The notes beneath the pieces are model-generated. The model was not told the DNA's origin and did no database searches. It saw nothing but the letters and a program-made list of their open reading frames with translations. This document shows positions 49,541 to 59,809 of a stretch of DNA of 64,000 nucleotides, in pieces; position 1 is the first letter of the stretch; each line of letters starts with the position of its first letter. This DNA comes from Gnetum montanum. Its lineage: Eukaryota; Streptophyta; Gnetopsida; Gnetales; Gnetaceae. Both the position numbers and the translations under genes were made by a program. The stretch is taken from NCBI GenBank assembly GCA_015680685.1, contig MNCI01035320.1, positions 239,285 through 303,284 of the forward strand. Direction: 5' to 3'.

Positions 49541-49581
49541 GGCTATTTTATTTTATCGGAGGGCTATTTTATTTTATCGGA
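49540..49581 (+). repeat. 21 bp exact tandem duplication at the broken end of R copy 2
   Basis: Two perfect copies of GGGCTATTTTATTTTATCGG plus A. Confidence 0.85.
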
Positions 49582-50160
49582 GTCCAGCAGAGGTAGCCTA
49601 TACACTGCCCATCTTATTATGCCTCGCCAACCAGCAGGCTTGGAATTTGGAGTCATTATTTGCTTGTCCGTTTTTCTCTCCGAGAATTTAAAATATTGTC
49701 AGCATAGAATAAATGAACAAATCCAAAACAAATGAAGTTGTTTCAAGGTTTGTATATAAGCCTGTTTATGTTAATACCGTATCGTTCATCATATATTTTC
49801 CATCACTAATATCATACATGCTGGTTGAAAACTGCAAATGTTGGTGGATTTCCTTCATCTATTTTATATACTATTCATAAATTTATTGTGTGGATATATT
49901 TGAACTACAAAATCCTAAGCGTGCCGATCATGTTAACCATACGGATACATTGTTACCACACAAACACAACGTTGTTAAGCTAGTATGTTATTTTGGGGCC
50001 TTTCAATATAAAAAGATGATTATGATTCCACCATAGTGTTAGAACCACTACAAGGGCATTTTAGGACAGATAAGTAGTAAGTTGGTGAGGTTTTATTGAA
50101 AAAAACTTGTTATGGTTTGAATGAGAAATCCCTGTATTAGTCGGTATTTGTTCTGACTTC
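49582..50160. other. no gene recognised
   Basis: AT-rich sequence without repeats or conserved frames. Confidence 0.4.
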
Positions 50161-50501
50161 TGTAGAACCCCAACACGTTCTGCTGGTTTTTCACATGGTC
50201 AGCAACTTTTGAAACCCGCTGCTGCAACACAGGGAATTATGCCCAGACAACATAGTTTACCAGTGTCCTCAACATCCAATTCAATACTTCCTCAGCCTCC
50301 AATTCATCGAGAGAGAATGCAAATGCCGCCACCACCCAAAAAGGTGGAGCCACTACAGGATGATTTGTTTAAGAAAATGAAAGCAAGATCTGCTGTGCTC
50401 TTTTCTTCATTGCTTTTTCACTTTTGCCCTGATCCTCTTCCAACACGACCTCGGGGCCCTCTTTTAGCCATTCCTCGGCCGCCACCCCCATTCACAAAAT
50501 G
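50161..50501 (+). pseudogene. possible exon of an unrecognised host gene
   Basis: After an acceptor-like TTCTGTAG (50159-50166) a frame reads RTPTRSAGFSHGQQLLKPAA, then PRQHSLPVSSTSNS, PPIHRERMQMPPPPKKVEPL and DDLFKKMKARS. The balanced composition and Pro/Ser-rich disordered style look like real protein, unlike its surroundings. I do not recognise the family. After KMKARS the frame runs into unlike sequence. It could be a captured exon. Confidence 0.3.
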
Positions 50502-50719
50502 AACTGCAGGTCTGACTGCCCTAGCCCTACTCTATGGAGTTGTTGGAGCAGGAAGAGTAGGGTTTGTCCATTTCCAGTTTCAGTGGTCTACCATCAAGCT
50601 GAATATTATTATATCATCGCACCTCTGCCTCAGCATCAGCTTTCTTAGCAAAAACATCTTCCCCTATGCCCTTTGACCTTCGACTCCTCTCATAGTGAAT
50701 GGCATGACGTTTTACATCG

Positions 50720-51780
50720 CCTACTTAGAAAGAGAGAGAGAAAATGTCAAAGGGATTGTGGTTACATGCCAGAGCGAATGAGCATCCAAGTATCCCCAAA
50801 GTGGAGGGGAGTCAAAGATCTCCTCGGGTATTAATACCAAGACATAGAGGGACCCTTCTCTTACGACAACATGGGAACCATGAGAATCCCCACTAAGAAT
50901 GACAACCTGGATGGCAGCCCCACATGCACCAGCATCATGAAGATTAATCTGTTTATGATTTTTTTTTGGAAGTTTGGAACAGTTCCTCAAGTAGCTGTTC
51001 AGCTTTTGCTATTATGGATGAACCTCCTATCAACACTACACGACTCACTCATGTGCAGCCATGTTTGGGTTTGCCAAACAGTTTATTCGAAAAGAGATGA
51101 TTTTCTAGAACAAATCAATATTCAACAGCTCAAATTTGAGCTCTAGTCAGAGTGAGAGAGATATCCTCCCCTTCAAAGATAGGGGGCACGTCCACTATGG
51201 CTTCCATGCTCCAAGAAATTTCCCCGTTACCTCTTTCACAGGCATTTCGCAGCCTGCGTAGAGATTTGGAGAATGGTGGAAATATCTTTATCATGTTTTC
51301 TTTTAAATTCCAGTGCCAAAAGCTGTACTAATCTGTTATCAAAACCTTGGCCTCCTAGATGAGTATCCCCACCCATAACCTTAACCTGTATTTCTTTGGA
51401 TTTAACACAGCAACGTCAACAAAAGTACCACCGCCAAGATCATACATCAATATGTGTTCATTTCCCTTAGATATTCTATTAATACCATAAACAATGGCTA
51501 CAGCTGTGGGTTCATCCAACAATTTCATAACCTTCAACTCTGGAAGTAATCCTGCATCTTTGGTCCCCTGTTGTTGTGATTCGTTGAAATGGGCCGGAAA
51601 CTATGATCACGGCTTCGGTTACCTTCTCCCCGAAGAAAATACTCCGTCATTATCTTCATTCGACTTAAAACCATGGAAGAGATTTCCTCTGGAATCAAAG
51701 TTAAAGGTATGTTTTTTCAGAAAGGAGATGTTGATGTCAACATCGCTAGACACGAGGCCATCTTCAACAGTTATGTATAC
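50720..51780 (-). pseudogene. HSP70 pseudogene fragment
   Basis: Minus strand, covering roughly residues 100-430 of a 70 kDa chaperone. Landmarks: PEEISSMVLSRMK; FNESQQQGTKDAG; LLDEPTAVAIVYGIN; HILMYDLGGGTF (phosphate-binding loop); [31 protein letters not shown]; and NLHDAGACGAAIQVVILSGD. Several frameshifts and stops. The N-terminal third and the substrate-binding domain are missing. Plant HSP70 genes have few introns, so the lack of introns does not prove retroposition. Confidence 0.85.
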
Positions 51781-51948
51781 AATTGAGAATTCAATTAATA
51801 AAACTCATTCAATTTCGAATTTTTGCCTTTTGGATAATATATGTATCTTGGTTAACCACTATTAAAATTGGACTTGTGACTTCTAAGATGAAAGCTCATT
51901 TCCATTCCATTTCAATCTATGCATCAAAAGAATCAGATTCATGGAAGC

Positions 51949-53190
51949 GAGGATTCATGATTCTGAAAGTGTTTGGGTACATGTGTCTCAAGAAAAGTGG
52001 GGACAAGTTCGTAGCCGGGGACGTGGTAGAGAAAATTTAAATATATTAGTTTTTTAAAAAATTAAATCTGATATATCATAAAAATACATTGTAAAATATA
52101 GAACAATGTAAATCCAAAATATTGTTACTGCTTAAAAATTGCATAGAAGATTGCAATATCACCATTAAATTGAAGCAAGAAACCTGCAAAGGTATGGAGG
52201 GCATTGAATCCATTTCCTTACTCAAGAGCCATGATCTCGCCAAACATATAATTTCTGCAACAACCAAAATGACAACAATAAAATGAAACCCCTTTATTAC
52301 TCAATCCAATATTTCCATAAATGAAATTAAGTCTCAACCCTCAACCAAATTTATAACAAATCAGGTCTGCTAATACTTTTGTTCAACAACTACCTGTGAG
52401 TAGCACCCTAGGGACTACAACTTAACTAAACTAGGCACAGCCAGGAAGTCACCTCGCTACAATGATCGAAAACCTTTCAAAAGCTGAAAAATCGGCACTA
52501 ATCATGATGAAGGGGAAAGTAAAAACAGAGCACCATGAGCCTCCATATGTGGTCATTGGCCAAGTGCTGGTCGGCTTCGTTGCTTTATAAGCAAACAGAT
52601 TTTTAAAATAGTTGAACAAGCGTCCATCCGTCATCATCCATCATCATGTTCATGACTCATGACCCATGACCATGACCCTGTTTTGTTTTTCCTTTTTTCA
52701 GCGGAGATATGAGAAAAAGAGCAAAAACCAGCAATGAACAATAAACACGCGTGAATGTGTGAGTCATGGCGGAACCTTTGACGCTCCCAAAGGCACGCGA
52801 ATCCATGCAAATGCAATGTTTTCCTCGCACGCCCCGTCCAAAACTTGATTTCCGTATGACCCATACTTGCCCCTTCGTCCTTCGGTTACCATAGTGTTTG
52901 TTTATTTATTCGTACTCCCTTGTTTTCAGATGCCATGAATTTTGATTGCTTGCTTGCCACTTAACAATGAAATGAAATTTTTGGTATGATTCAGAACAGG
53001 AGAAGATACCTAAGATTTTAATGCAAAATGCAGACATCAGTAAAAGGCAAGAACAATTCCAGGCAAGGCGTACAAAGTCAGACGAAATTTCATTGAAAAT
53101 TATGGAATACGTACCCATTGCGAATTTAACGCGCTCTCCAATCCGACGCGAACAGTTCGTGAAAATTTGTGCGGAATCGCGAATCTCCGG
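51949..53190 (-). mobile_element. repeat R, copy 3
   Basis: Left terminal repeat GAGGATTCATGATTCTGAAA (51949-51968), right CGGAATCGCGAATCTCC (53172-53188). Collinear with copy 1, with similarity extending a few tens of bases past the left end (CTATGCATCAAAAGAATC), so the element boundary there may be further out. The MGHTEIKF frame is at 52864-52634 (-). Confidence 0.65.
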
Positions 53191-53252
53191 CGCATAGATT
53201 TCAATTTAATTTGATGTCAATAAATAGGTCAAGAAAATCGGCCTCTGGTCCA

Positions 53253-53332
53253 GCAAACGAAGGTATCGTACACAACGGGGACAAAAACAACGGCAAACGA
53301 AGGTATCGTACACAACGGGGACAAAAACAACG
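53253..53332 (+). repeat. 40 bp exact tandem duplication
   Basis: Two perfect copies (53253-53292 and 53293-53332) beginning GCAAACGAAGGTATCGTACA. Perfect identity suggests a recent slip or an assembly effect. Confidence 0.95.
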
Positions 53333-54059
53333 GGAAGAAGCATGGTCTGCGGTCCCGTCAAATGTTCCATCATAAAAATTGTGTGCTTGACCGCCATAAA
53401 GGTGACGTCTGCCATCGATGATTTTGATTCTTGCAGAGACTACTCAATACCTTCGTTCACTTCACACGGTAACGCACCAATTTTCAATATTTAAACTAAC
53501 CATTGTCATAGGACGCTATTCAACGCGCAAGAGTCCATTTATTCTTCTAAGTTTCCACCTTGGTTGACTGTGAGATCAAAAGATTGAATCGACTAAGACA
53601 CGGAACCAAATTTAAAAAAGAAAGAAACAAAACGTACCTTCACTGGTCTGTGAAGGAGTCTGGGCCACGCAGGTATCCGTTATTAGCCTTGATATTTAAT
53701 ATGTGGGTCTATGAGCATTCAGAACTGTGTGATAACTTGGAAAATAATCTTCTGGAGCATAAGATAACTCTCGAATAACATTTTTCAAAGGACAGTGGGA
53801 CACGAATCATGGGAGGTAGGGTTACGTCGGTTATGGGCAGTAATGGCCTCCCGTAATGGACGTTTGAGGCGGGTGACGGACATGAGATCCAGGGGAGGGA
53901 AGGTGCACCTAAGGAGCCTCTTCTCTGACGACGGTATTGGCTACAGAACGTCTGCAACACGCAACGGGGTGCAGAACAATGGCGGCCCATCTATGTGCAA
54001 CCATCAAGCCTCCTCTTCCCTCATCCAGTGGCAGCTATGTGCAACCGTTGCGGCAACTT
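53333..54059. other. no gene recognised, GC-richer
   Basis: Opposed frames at 53795-54133 (+) and 53990-53709 (-) have no recognised homology. Only one, if either, could be real. Confidence 0.4.
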
Positions 54060-54109
54060 CCACAATAGACCGTAGTAGCATCAAGACCATGGAAAATTTG
54101 AATTTTTCT

Positions 54110-54375
54110 TTTAGATTATTTTTTGTGCTCTAAAATTGTACAAACATTTAATTTAAATTTTTAATTATTTTGCCTGATTTATTGTTTTCAAGTATAGCCT
54201 TCTTTAAAAAAATTAATTTAAATTTTCAATTATTTTGTTTGGTTTATTATTGTCAAAACTTCACATTAAGACTATTCTTAGGTTTCTGTACCCATACCCA
54301 TGTGGAGGTGTCTTAGCGATAACAAACTTTTCCGGTGTTAATGTAATCAAAATTTACGCATCAACTGGAGAATCA
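54110..54375 (+). mobile_element. fragment of the small non-autonomous LTR
   Basis: AAGACTATTCTTAGGTTTCTGTACC and ATTTACGCATCAACT match the ends of the LTRs at 45360-45489 and 46570-46662. AT-rich sequence before it also resembles their TTAATTAAAATTTTC segment. Confidence 0.5.
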
Positions 54376-55166
54376 TGGAAAAAGATGGAGAATCATGGAA
54401 AAAGATGGCTGGCAGAAACAAAGGGCACGAGCTCCATGCAATTCAAATACACCAAAATTTACATATTTCCGAGCAATGCCCCAGCGAGAATCATCAGGGA
54501 AATCCATATTCCCTTGTATCTAAATGTATACAGATCCCCTGTAGCAATAGCTAATAGTCTTGTACCATATGCCACGATCAATTTGTTGACCCCGCGAAAA
54601 GGAAAAATTCCATTAGGAGAAGAGAAACAACAAAAACTGGAACAGAAAATCGATGCGTTCTGTACATTGCCGGCGGTTCTTGGTCAGTGGGTGGGTCTGC
54701 GAATCTTGAAATAATGCGGATGGCTTTGTCTGCCTCTTCCAGCCTTGAATTCGTGCTGCCGCTGCCGCTCTTCCCAACCATGATCGCAGTCGCAGATGAT
54801 TGAGATCCTGGATGTTGAAGCTGAAACTTCGCAAATGGAAAACGTTAACCGTCGAGTTTATGCATTCAACTCTTCTACCTACAGGCGAGGGCAGACCCTG
54901 AAAAAAAATCTTAGATGACAACCATTTCAAATTAGGAAGTTTCTCAAACAGAAACTTGAATGAATTGGCTAAAAACACTTTACAAAATTCATTTGTAAGG
55001 TAAGAGTACGCTGGCATAGCGTACAAACAAGTATTTTTTAAAACAAAACTTTTCTAAAACAAAACCTTTCAAAATTTATTTGGAAGCCAACAGTAAGTTG
55101 CCATAGCATACAAAGGAGCGTTTTTAAAACAAAACTTTCCAAAGTTTATTTGGAAGCTAAGAGTAT
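54376..55166. other. no gene recognised
   Basis: A minus-strand frame of 137 codons (55026-54613) and an overlapping one from ATG 54781 (MVGKSGSGSTNSRLEEADKA) have host-like composition but no family I know. A near repeat of TTTAAAACAAAACTTTYYAAA lies at 55035-55145, two or three times. Confidence 0.35.
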
Positions 55167-56216
55167 GCCTTGTGTCTCATGTCTTAATGACTCCGACAGC
55201 AACAGTCTGCCTCATATCTCTCATTGCGAAACATCCAAGAGGAGGATATTCGGAGAACGTCTTCACCACCATGGGCATGGTGGGAACCATCTTTACAAAT
55301 CTAGCATCACCGCTGTTGAGAAACTTAGGTTCTTTCTCGAGCTTCTTACCAGAACGCCTGTCAACCTTGCTCTGGATCTCAGCAAACTTCACAGCAATGT
55401 GGGAAGTTTGGCAATCCAGCACAGGGGCGTAGCCATTTCCGATCTGGCCAGGTTGGTTCATGATAATAGCCTGACATGTGAAGCTTCAGATCATTAACTG
55501 CAAGGTTCTTAACGTTGAAACTAACGTTGTCTGGTCGAAAGGTCACCGCCGCACCAGGTTCGAGAATACCAGTTTCAACACGACCGACTAGGATAGTTCC
55601 AATATCTCCAATCTTGTAAACATCCTGAAGTGGCAGACGCCTGGGCTTGTTGGAAGTCCTCTTTGATTCCTGAACCTGATCCAGAGGTTCAACGAGAGTT
55701 GGCCCCTTGTACCAGCCCAGGTTGGTGGATCTCTCAATCATGTTGTCATGTCACCTTCGAAACCAGAGAAGGGAAGGAAGGGAATTTTGTCAGGATTGTA
55801 TCCAACCTTCTTCAGGTAGGACGACACTTAATAATCTCATCGTAACGGGCCTTGGAATACTTGGGTGTAGTGGCATCCATGTTGTTACAACAGCAAAACA
55901 TCTGCTTGACAGCCAGGGTAAAAGCCAAAAAAGCATTCTCTCTGGTTTGTCCATCCTTGGAAATACCAGCCTCGAAACCTCCAGTGGTAGAATCGATAAT
56001 CAGAACAGCACGGTCAGCCTGAGAGGTTCCGGTAATCATGTTCCTGTAAGTCACGGTGTCCAGGAGCATCAGTAACGGTGCAGTAGTACTTGTTAATTTC
56101 GAACTCCAAAGAGCGCTGTCGATGGTAATACCCCATTCACGCTCAGCCTTGAGCTTGTCAAGCACCCAAGGATACTTGAATGACCTCCTCAGAATTTGTT
56201 TCTTTCCTACAAACAA
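55167..56216 (-). pseudogene. eEF1A pseudogene
   Basis: Translation elongation factor 1-alpha, about residues 35-440, minus strand. Landmarks: [57 protein letters not shown]; the base-recognition motif as NNMD (normally NKMD); [65 protein letters not shown]; and [13 protein letters not shown], then a premature stop. The DxxGH motif is damaged, the N-terminal GTP loop is missing, and two stretches of about 25-30 residues are deleted. Frameshifts at about 55811 and 55461. Plant eEF1A coding regions normally lack introns, so this could be a DNA duplicate or a retrocopy. Confidence 0.92.
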
Positions 56217-57083
56217 TTTAAGCGGTTTTTATAACACCCTAATACTGCTCATGCATCCTTCTGGACTCTTGGGAAGTGACGGAGTGGAAGAGGTGGCCGT
56301 GCAAATTCTTATTTTGTTCAAACTTCACCGTTACAGATATGTGCATTTCAACTCAAAAGTTTTTGCATACCTTAAACAATAAGGCTTACTATTGTAATTA
56401 AAAGTGATTATAATGTGGGATTCTGGCATACAGTTAAATCAGTATCTAAGGCAACTGACGGTCCACGATTGTATGGTTTTGACCTTCAACCATGTACCTC
56501 TGCAACTGTCAACCTGAGATAATATTTGATTAAAAAAGTCCAAATTTGCTGACTTCTTGAACTCCCCTTGTTGGGTAGCGTTCTTCTCACTGGCTTCATC
56601 AACTGACTTATATTTTAGCTGCTGCCATTTTCCCTGGCAAAGGTGGTTACCAGCTGTTCTTCAAGCAATTTCACTTACCTCATGGCAGCACTGAAATCCC
56701 ATTTTCCATTTGCTTTGTACCCTTGCTCATTATCAGCTGATATTATAAGTATGCTGTTGCCATTTTGTAGAAGACAAATTATTCTATGGTGTGAAGAAGT
56801 TATCAACTTTATTACTAGAAAGTCACATTTTTTCTTGTACATAAAATCTATTGTTTTAAACATATCAAGATGATTCAGCAAGTCATTTTATTAAATAAAA
56901 TTTTATTAGCCGTCGCCATTGGCTGAGGGATGATCTGTGACTTTCTTCATTATATTTTTGTCTAAGATAGGCTCATGCAATAAGAGTGCCCTGAATATTT
57001 TCTTATTTTTAATTTCAAGGCTATGCTTGAAGTTCATAGTACTCTGCTTAAGATGTAGAGAGTCTCTCTTTTTGAATTCAAGT

Positions 57084-57088
<5 letters not shown>
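56217..57088. other. no gene recognised
   Basis: Mixed-composition sequence with no conserved frame. The longest frames (56643-56873 + and 56881-56675 -) overlap each other and show no homology. Confidence 0.4.

Positions 57089-57119
<31 letters not shown>
57089..57119. repeat. (TGA)n microsatellite
   Basis: About ten TGA units directly beside the outer end of the LTR of element C. Confidence 0.9.
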
Positions 57120-57120
<1 letters not shown>

Positions 57121-57723
57121 GTACCGTCCGAAATCATCGATCTCCGGCTGGAAGGAAACAGAAACCGGGGGGATCACAGGACACGCACAGAAGACCCTAC
57201 CTTTGCCTAAGGGCGAGCTGGAATGAAGAAAGGTAGGGTACCTTGAGTGGTCCGCACGCGGATCAGGCAAGGATTTCCCCGAACGTACACTGAGATGTTA
57301 TACGTTGGGTTATACGTAAACGACGTGAAAGATGCAAAACAGAGCGTAAACAGTGTAATTGATGTAGAAGGAGTGTAAATGGCGTAAATGTAAGCGTAAA
57401 ACAACGTAAACAATGAACATGCAACAATTAATGCAAACTGTGACAGATTTTAGGAAAAAAAATGTAACAATGGCATTTAAAAATGAAAGTACAATGCACC
57501 GGTCTAACGCAGTTGTGGATTGACACAAGGCGGACGAAAAACCTCGGTGGATGCAGGGATGACTGTGGGCTGGTTCACACTGTAGGCACAACGTAGAGGC
57601 TGTATGCTTAGCGTATAGGGTTGTCCAGCGTACAAGGTTTTCTGCTCTAGTTCTCAGCGTCTCTCTTCTCTCTGGTTTACCCTGGGATCTGCCAACCGAC
57701 CCCATCTAGTAAACAAATTGGGG

Positions 57724-57732
57724 CTTTTATAC
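57724..57732 (-). promoter_or_regulatory. TATA box of LTR C
   Basis: The minus strand reads TTGTATAAAAGCCCC, about 640 bp into the LTR and downstream of the palindrome array. Confidence 0.6.
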
Positions 57733-57875
57733 AAGTTTTGATGTTAGACTCGGGTTGGGAGACACGTGGCGTGTTGACCGGGTGCAAAAGCATAAAATTT
57801 ACAAGTGCACAACATGTTACATTTGCTGAGCATATATGCTAAGCGTATACACTGTATCAAGTGGGCATAGACTCT

Positions 57876-58232
57876 AGGCGTATACACTGGGCGTATACGC
57901 TGGATGTGCTGGGTGTATACGTTGGATGTATACACTATGGATGCTGGGCGTATACGCTGTGGACGCTAGGCGTATACGCTGATGGTTGCTGCCTTGTACC
58001 AAGTCTTGATCTGCAGTGCTGTTTGCATGCCATCTTCGGGGATTGCATGCTGGACGTATGCATTAGTCGTGCAAGTTGGACGTACTTGTGGGGAGTGTAC
58101 GCTGGTCGTGCATGCTGGGCATATACGCTGAGAATGTCGGGCGTATATGCTGGGTGGGTGTATACGCTGTGGATGTCGGGCGTATACGCTGTGGCTGTGA
58201 ACTTGAGCGTATATGCTGGGTGTATACGCTGG
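57876..58232. repeat. array of the palindrome GCGTATACGC in U3 of LTR C
   Basis: About a dozen copies of GGGCGTATACGCTG or one- or two-base variants, irregularly spaced 12-40 bp apart with a gap at about 57980-58130. The core GCGTATACGC is a perfect 10 bp palindrome. Confidence 0.9.
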
Positions 58233-58372
58233 AAATGCATACTTAGTGAAATTAACTATCTGATCTCTGAAGTTGCCATGTTTGATACCAGATGTAGTCG
58301 TGGTCATCTATGGGTTGTAGTGACCTTCTTCCTATTAGAAAAGTACTAAGCTCGAAATTTTGTGGTGTTTCA

Positions 58373-58445
58373 TTGGGCCCTCTTTGTTGACGCTTGGAGG
58401 AATCGACCGAGAAGCGTCGACAAAGAAGTGCAAAACACCACAAGC
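58373..58445 (-). other. pre-LTR conserved block and polypurine tract of C
   Basis: The minus strand reads TGGTGTTTTGCACTTCTTTG, then CTTCTCGGTCGATTCCTCCA, then CAACAAAGAGGGCCCA. Confidence 0.75.
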
Positions 58446-59399
58446 AACTCGATAGAGACTTTGTCCTTTGCCACCTAACTAGACATCATTGCACCGTGTT
58501 CCATAGTACATAGGATTGGGAAAGGGGAAATCTGTAGCTGGTAGGAAAATGGAGATTGTGGGGACTGGTAAGTTGACCAAGGGATTGTGCTTGGTAAAGG
58601 GGATGCTCTGGTGTGTATCATGCTGATCCATGTCAACAGCCATTATTTAGCGAACTCGGAATCAAGCCGTGTGATGTGCGTTCTTTGGCAGAACAAGACT
58701 CTTGGTTAGTGTCCAAGAGGATTTGTTGGCGAGACCAAAGCCATGCGAGGGTGTGTTGCATTCTTTGGAGGAATAGGGCCCTTGTTTAGTGTTTAGGGGG
58801 AGCCTGTTGGTGGAGAGCCAAAGCTATGCAACGAGATGTTCTTAATTGTTTTGGACATGAGTACTTGGTTTCAGGATAATTCCCTTCCCTCCTGGGGCTT
58901 GTATGGGAAGTGCCAAGGTTTTTTTTTTTTTTTTGCTCTTATACTCATGCTCAAGTGCTATGTTTTGTGCCGCAACTGCTTCAGAGTGTTACAGTGCGCG
59001 ACAACGTGCTCAAAGTTTTGAGTGTACTGGGTGTATCAGGCGTGTGGCTGAGTAGAGTGTGTCAGTGAGTAGATAGGGAATGTACCAGGAAATGGAGATG
59101 TACTAGTGAACGGCTTGATTTAGTCTTGCCACGTGGGCCGTGATCATTGCCTCATCTTGCTGCTTATGGTGAAATGCATTCTTGTACGAATACCTCTGAG
59201 CGTCATCCTGCAAACACAACTCCAAGGAGACAAGAAAACCGTGAGTGAATAAGCAAGCTTAGACTTAAACAACTACAGATGGAGCAAAGACACTGGAGGA
59301 GATTTCATGCACTGTATATGAATGGCAGCCATGTTGATAGGATCGTCTGATGGCGGGCGATGCAGTGATTCTGATGAAGTTTGAATGTGGCCGCGGATT
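58446..59399 (-). mobile_element. 3' untranslated region of element C
   Basis: Non-coding, between pol and the LTR of C. It contains a diverged ~78 bp tandem duplication (about 58676-58752 and 58755-58835, each with GTTCTTTGGCAGAACAAG-like and GACCAAAGCCATGCGAG-like segments) and a poly-T run at 58919-58934. Confidence 0.55.
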
Positions 59400-59790
59400 G
59401 AGGAACTAGAGATGGAGTTACCAGTTTATAGTCTTAGCGGACTATCATGGGTTAGTTTTATGTCATGACCCGTTGGATGTTGCCCGTTTAGCATCGTGGT
59501 GGACGTTATGTTGCCAGTTTCTAGTCTTAGTGGACCATGAAGAGGCAAACCAGTTTATAGTCTTAGCGGACTCTGGTGGATGCAACGGTGGAAGTTTACT
59601 ATCATGCCGGACAGGTGCTAGTTTATCGTCATTGCGGACACTGTGTGGTATCAGTTTATCATCATGATGCCAAGACTAACTGTGGTATCAGTTTTAAGTC
59701 ATGATCTAGGACTATTCTATGGTATCGATTTACTGTCATAATTCTAGTACGAGCTATGGTATCAGTTTATAGTCGTGATGCCAGGACTTG
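59400..59790 (-). repeat. tandem array downstream of pol C
   Basis: Eight or nine diverged units of about 40-48 bp, core GGTATCAGTTTATAGTCATG (plus strand). Tandem repeats in the 3' untranslated region are a known trait of Tat-lineage elements. Confidence 0.8.
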
Positions 59791-59809
59791 CACGTACCTG
59801 AGCTTGTTT

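Larger units (their letters stand above)
57120..58372 (-). mobile_element. 3' LTR of Tat element C
   Basis: On the minus strand it starts TGAAACACCACAAAATTTCG at 58372, right after the polypurine tract, and ends at ...GGTACA 57120 (provisional). U3 holds the palindromic GCGTATACGC array (57876-58232). R/U5 is rich in TTTACGC words. The LTR is about 1.25 kb. The outer end is provisional because its partner LTR is outside the window. Confidence 0.7.

Noticed and set aside
53709-54133. Opposed ORFs of about 100 codons
   Set aside because: They overlap in antisense with basic, low-complexity composition and match nothing; typical of GC-rich chance frames.
55167-56216. Functional eEF1A gene
   Set aside because: Frameshifts, deletions, a premature stop and no GTP-binding loop.
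57034-57236. Asp- or His-run proteins at the (TGA)n repeat
   Set aside because: Translated microsatellite next to an LTR end.
57861-58349. 162-codon ORF with repeated YTLxxLGVYA
   Set aside because: It is the translated palindrome array of an LTR; both strands give long frames because the repeat lacks stops.
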